In this document: piece after piece, positions 4,882 through 5,596 of the stretch
Numbering within the stretch: the first letter of the stretch is position 1
Layout of the letters: every line of letters begins with the position of its first letter
Assembly: GCA_025361665.1 (NCBI GenBank)
Contig: JANYKF010000165.1
Location: forward strand, 1 to 5,596
Length of the DNA: 5,596 nucleotides
Direction of reading: 5' to 3'
DNA from: Clostridiaceae bacterium
GTDB lineage: Bacteria; Bacillota; Clostridia; DSM-8532
Notes under the pieces: generated by a model
Database searches by the model: none
Seen by the model: the letters and a program-made list of their open reading frames with translations, nothing else
Told to the model about the DNA's origin: nothing
Program-made: the position numbers and the translations under genes

Positions 4882-5202
4882 ATGACAACCCATTCGATTC
4901 ATGAAGAAAAACACCCGGCGACCGATTCTGAAGTGAGGAAAAAAGCAGTTCGCCTGGTGGTGGCCCATTTGAAGAAAAAAGTGACCGGGGAGTTCCCCGG
5001 CATCGACTATCTCGCCTCCTGGCTGGACGAGATGGAAGACCTGATGGTGGAAGAAGCGTTCGATATCCGCGAATACCACCGGATGCACCGGGAGCTGAAC
5101 AGTGTCATCGAAAGCACACTGGACGAAGCCATGCGCGACAGCCTCCGCAACTCCTGGTTCAGCATGGGGAAATCGCTGGAGAAGAAGGCCAAACCGATGT
5201 GA
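4882..5202 (+). CDS. Hypothetical 106-residue charged helical protein
   Basis: I do not recognise this family. The product has 106 residues, no cysteine, no signal peptide and no membrane segment, and is rich in Lys, Arg, Glu and Asp. The pattern suggests mostly helices: a His/Glu-rich start (MTTHSIHEEKH), a basic amphipathic stretch at about 17-34 (EVRKKAVRLVVAHLKKKV), a probable break at TGEFPG (35-40), an acidic stretch (DEMEDLMVEEAFD, 49-61), and a helix running to a basic end (LEKKAKPM). It is likely a small cytosolic protein. ATG 4882 is preceded by GGAGG at 4869-4873 with 8 bases between; GTG 4873 is in frame but lies inside that RBS. Codon use and RBS strength resemble the neighbours, so it is very likely a real gene. 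It has its own promoter and a strong terminator, so it is probably monocistronic. Confidence 0.8.
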   Translation: MTTHSIHEEKHPATDSEVRKKAVRLVVAHLKKKVTGEFPGIDYLASWLDEMEDLMVEEAFDIREYHRMHRELNSVIESTLDEAMRDSLRNSWFSMGKSLEKKAKPM

Positions 5203-5213
5203 CGACCTCGCCT

Positions 5214-5240
5214 GCATGGCATCGCCGAGGGCGTCCATGC
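5214..5240 (+). other. Two-tier hairpin just after the stop codon
   Basis: GCATGG (5214-5219) pairs with CCATGC (5235-5240). Inside it CGCC (5223-5226) pairs with GGCG (5230-5233) around a GAG loop, leaving CAT opposite T as an internal loop. It starts 11 bases after the stop of the 106-residue gene. No proper T-tract follows, so it is more likely a 3'-end RNA stem than a terminator. It may also be chance. Confidence 0.4.
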
Positions 5241-5283
5241 CGCTGCAGCCGTTTTCATGATGCTTTCCGTTGCCCCGCAGAAA

Positions 5284-5319
5284 AAAAAAGGGGGGTCTCG
5301 CCGGAGACACCCCTTTTTT
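5284..5319. terminator. Bidirectional intrinsic terminator between convergent genes
   Basis: The arms 5284-5299 and 5304-5319 pair at 15 of 16 positions (one G-A mismatch, 5294 with 5309) around a GCCG loop. The GC-rich part is flanked by A9 (5281-5289) on one side and T6 (5314-5319) on the other, so a U-run follows the stem on either strand. This fits its place between the + strand gene ending at 5202 and argH ending on the minus strand at 5413. Confidence 0.92.
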
Positions 5320-5323
5320 CTAC

Positions 5324-5379
5324 CCTGCAAATGCGTCATTCAAATCATACAAACCAGTACACTTGGACGCATTTGCAGG
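5324..5379. repeat. Perfect 14-bp inverted repeat with 28-base spacer
   Basis: CCTGCAAATGCGTC (5324-5337) is the exact reverse complement of GACGCATTTGCAGG (5366-5379). The spacer 5338-5365 is A/T-rich and has no clear inner structure. On the + strand TTTT follows the right arm. On the minus strand the element lies in the argH 3' untranslated region, directly before the terminator at 5284-5319. It could be a second terminator-like stem, a 3'-end RNA fold, or a protein site; the long loop makes it a mediocre terminator. Confidence 0.85.
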
Positions 5380-5412
5380 TTTTCCTGGTGATTCGCCGTG
5401 AAGCATGTGTGG

Positions 5413-5596
5413 TCAACCGGTCACTTTGATCCGGGCCGACTCGATGGCTGCCAGCACAGCCCCGCGGGCAGGCCCGCCGGGCACATTCCGCCCGCTCACG
5501 CAGGTTTCCAAAGAAATGGCTTCATAGACATCCTCTTCAATGAGGGAGGAGAATGACTTCAGAACGTCCAGCGGCAAATCCCCGATGGCGGCTCCC
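5413..5596 (-). CDS. argH: Argininosuccinate lyase, C-terminal end (partial)
   Basis: The minus strand encodes 60 residues up to TGA (complement of 5413-5415), open through the right edge. The peptide includes LPLDVLKSFSSLIEEDVYEA, then ISLETCVSGRNVPGGPARGA. This matches the end of ArgH, where a 'L..LQ.FS..f.eDVYe.lsle.cv..R...GG' pattern closes the protein. ArgH splits argininosuccinate into arginine and fumarate, the last step of arginine synthesis, as a cytosolic homotetramer. The catalytic regions lie upstream, outside the window. It faces the gene at 4882-5202, and the terminator at 5284-5319 serves both. No start lies in the window. Confidence 0.87.
   Translation of the reverse strand, partial: GAAIGDLPLDVLKSFSSLIEEDVYEAISLETCVSGRNVPGGPARGAVLAAIESARIKVTG

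Noticed and set aside
4750..5310. A 186-residue minus-strand open frame across the 106-residue gene.
   Set aside because: It runs through a terminator hairpin at each end, has no RBS, and its Phe/His-rich composition is typical of an antisense shadow.
5199..5429. A 76-residue + strand open frame after the 106-residue gene.
   Set aside because: It crosses the bidirectional terminator and the inverted repeat, has no RBS and overlaps the end of argH.

Overview
The window reads as an ordinary chromosomal segment of a Bacillota (Firmicutes) genome, probably from the clostridial side, with roughly 55% G+C by eye. Three observations support this. There is a trp RNA-binding attenuation protein gene (mtrB), a family mostly found in Firmicutes. 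The order is dnaE, mtrB, a small DUF2007-like gene, then pfkA, and I recall a similar order from clostridial genomes. The ribosome binding sites are strong and AGGAGG-like, with one TTG start. I cannot name a genus.

Positions 1-3370 carry a tightly packed + strand gene train: the 3' end of DNA polymerase III alpha (dnaE), mtrB, a 64-residue DUF2007-like protein, pfkA (ATP-type 6-phosphofructokinase), a hotdog-fold acyl-CoA thioesterase, a CDP-alcohol phosphatidyltransferase of the PgsA type, and a CobA/CobO-type corrinoid adenosyltransferase. Most joints are overlaps or gaps under 50 bases, so much of it is probably cotranscribed. The exception is the 181-base gap before pfkA, which holds four near-identical tandem 18-19 bp repeats. 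The train mixes replication, tryptophan-responsive RNA binding, glycolysis, lipid metabolism and cofactor metabolism. It looks like a housekeeping cluster, not a single pathway. Pyruvate kinase, often the gene after pfkA in this phylum, is absent here.

Positions 3474-4724 encode a predicted secreted lipoprotein with a polysaccharide deacetylase (NodB-like) domain. It is followed by a compact regulatory region: a tandem 17-bp repeat, a strong extended -10 promoter, then a perfect 10-bp hairpin with T-rich sequence, all before a 106-residue protein I do not recognise (4882-5202).

The right end is a convergent junction. After the 106-residue gene come a small hairpin, a bidirectional intrinsic terminator (5284-5319) and a perfect 14-bp inverted repeat (5324-5379). 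The 3' end of argH (argininosuccinate lyase) follows on the minus strand and runs off the right edge.

I found no CRISPR array, insertion sequence, prophage, toxin-antitoxin or defence system. The signals most worth following are the repeat array before pfkA, the substitutions in the RNA-contact residues of MtrB, and the promoter-plus-hairpin leader of the unrecognised gene.
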